Shown piece by piece: positions 63,010 through 64,000 of a stretch of 64,000 bases of DNA. The translations under genes were made by a program, and so were the position numbers. The notes below the pieces were generated by a model that was given only the letters and a program-made list of their open reading frames with translations, did no database searches and was not told where the DNA came from. Every line of letters begins with the position of its first letter. Position 1 is the stretch's first letter. Source of the stretch: Immersiella caudata (Eukaryota; Ascomycota; Sordariomycetes; Sordariales; Lasiosphaeriaceae); assembly GCA_030512335.1 (NCBI GenBank), contig JAULSU010000005.1, positions 558,001 to 622,000 on the forward strand, in the 5' to 3' direction.

Positions 63010-64000
63010 TCACACCGCCACGGGCTCTGACAATGTCAAGATGGCCGAGCTTCCCGACAACGACACCCAGTGTATCGCTGGCTCTGAACCAACCTGTTCC
63101 ACCCTGGTCGAGCCGCTAGCACTGCCAGGGACTGTCACGGGCACTTGCACTCCACAACTGTTGCTGCTCGCCGTGACCGTGACGCTGATGATGGAACTCC
63201 CATCGTCCGAGTAGTTGTACTTGAGGTTGGGGTTGCATCCGCTGCGTCAACATATCAGTAAGTGCCAAGGATGCATCGGGGGACGTGCATACTCAAGCTC
63301 CATCCTGTTCAAGAAAAGGGCACCGATGTCGTCGTGTTTCAGTGAGGAAATAGGCCAGTTGGTTCTGGTCGAAGTGTTAGATGCCTTGGAGAACTAGGTC
63401 TCGTGCGGTACTCACAGTCTTGCCATCTCCTGGGTGATCGTTTCGACCCAGATTTGGAGAAGCGACAGTGGACCGGACTGCGAGCCAACCGTGATTGAGT
63501 CAACGTCACCGTATCGCATGTTTGCTTGGTGGAACATGAACCTGTTGCCCAGACAGTTAGGATACATGTCCCGACTGAGATGGAGGAGAAACCTGCGGGT
63601 CTGGATGGAGCCCAAGAAGGTAGCGAGTGTTGACGGCGCGAGCGTTATCGAGGAGGGTATTGAAGTCACCGCTACCTGCTGAGGTGTTGATCCACTCCAA
63701 AAGAGTGCAGTTTTGAAAGGCACAGTTGTAGTAGATGGTCGTCGCTGTTACGGCCTGTTAGCCAGAGATACCAATACTGTCGTCGCGGACGAAGTTTTAC
63801 CCCATCGAGGAACGATAACCAGGCCTGCGTAGCCGTTGGCACCGACTGTGGTAATCAGAGGCCAGAATGAACTTGTCTGGGGCCAGTTAGACAGTGTGAC
63901 AAAAGATCGCTTTCCGCTGAGTTAACTCACCGGATTCCTGAGCACCGGTCGTGTATTGTCACCCACGACGATCCTGATACCATTATCAATCCATGCCCGG
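63010..64000 (-). CDS. Agd3-like extracellular deacetylase/serine-rich protein, 3' part
   Basis: Only the C-terminal part is inside the window. Exons run from the edge: 64000-63931, 63876-63801, 63744-63593, 63541-63418, 63364-63293 and 63241-63010, with GT-AG introns of about 50-56 bp and CTAAC-like branch points. The protein reads VVGDNTRPVLRNP, NGYAGLVIVPRW, LEWINTSAGSGDFNTLL, then MFHQANMR, GDVDSITVGSQSG, LLQIWVETITQEM, LKHDDIGALFLNR and a beta-rich end. I recognise this as resembling Agd3, the galactosaminogalactan deacetylase, and related proteins annotated as extracellular serine-rich. At the junction 63593/63541 the exons do not join in phase by one base, although both splice sites look good, so a single-base error or lesion is likely. 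The 5' half lies outside the window. Confidence 0.6.

Noticed and set aside
1..64000. Search by eye for transposons, CRISPR arrays and bacterial operon features
   Set aside because: No transposase or reverse-transcriptase motifs, terminal repeats or direct-repeat/spacer arrays were seen, and the gene structure is clearly eukaryotic.

Overview
The window is nuclear DNA of a filamentous ascomycete (Pezizomycotina, most likely Sordariomycetes). The evidence is short introns (mostly 47-90 bp) with GT-AG ends and CTAAC/CTGAC-like branch points, single-gene transcription units, moderately high GC, and fungus-restricted families (DUF7580, DUF7708, DUF7025-AAA, 2EXR, NACHT/NB-ARC NTPases, LysM and GH proteins). 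All gene models were built by hand from reading frames and splice signals; no search was run, so family names rest on motif recognition.

Layout. 1-4.8 kb: a decayed serine beta-lactamase-like gene and a thioredoxin-reductase-like FAD gene with two apparent frameshifts. 5.4-10.7 kb: a divergent pair, a C2H2/ankyrin regulator-like protein (minus) and a DUF7580 protein (plus). 11.9-15.1 kb: a hypothetical protein, an Ap4A phosphorylase-like HIT protein and a small GPI-anchored protein. 15.9-19.2 kb: a secreted GH10 xylanase and a secreted Cys-rich protein with an acidic low-complexity centre. 19.8-27.2 kb: a second divergent pair, a DUF7708 protein with a degenerate NTPase region (minus) and a large DUF7025-AAA+ ATPase (plus), with a 22-nt minisatellite between them. 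27.6-34.4 kb: a conserved core of mitochondrial GUF1 and a 1362-residue MIT-domain protein.

34.4-37.7 kb holds no convincing gene. 37.7-50.7 kb is a mosaic: a broken 2EXR gene, a NACHT pseudogene, intact GH127 glycosidase, a hypothetical protein, a GT25 glycosyltransferase, and a hydrolase/NB-ARC NLR pseudogene. 51-64 kb carries an acidic/Pro-Ser protein with an uncertain end, a secreted amidohydrolase, a LysM protein with 72-bp repeats, a GPI-anchored protein, a DUF1295 membrane protein, a small Cys-rich secreted protein with a frameshift, and, cut by the right edge, an Agd3-like extracellular protein.

Two themes link the genes. One is the cell surface and plant or fungal polysaccharides (GH10, GH127, LysM, GPI proteins, Agd3-like, GT25). 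The other is self/non-self STAND-type NTPases and their relatives, of which two loci look intact and three are decayed. Breaks fall almost only in accessory genes, while core genes (GUF1, MIT, GT25, GH127) are intact, so decay of accessory genes is the simplest reading; homopolymer sequencing errors are the main alternative for the one-base shifts.
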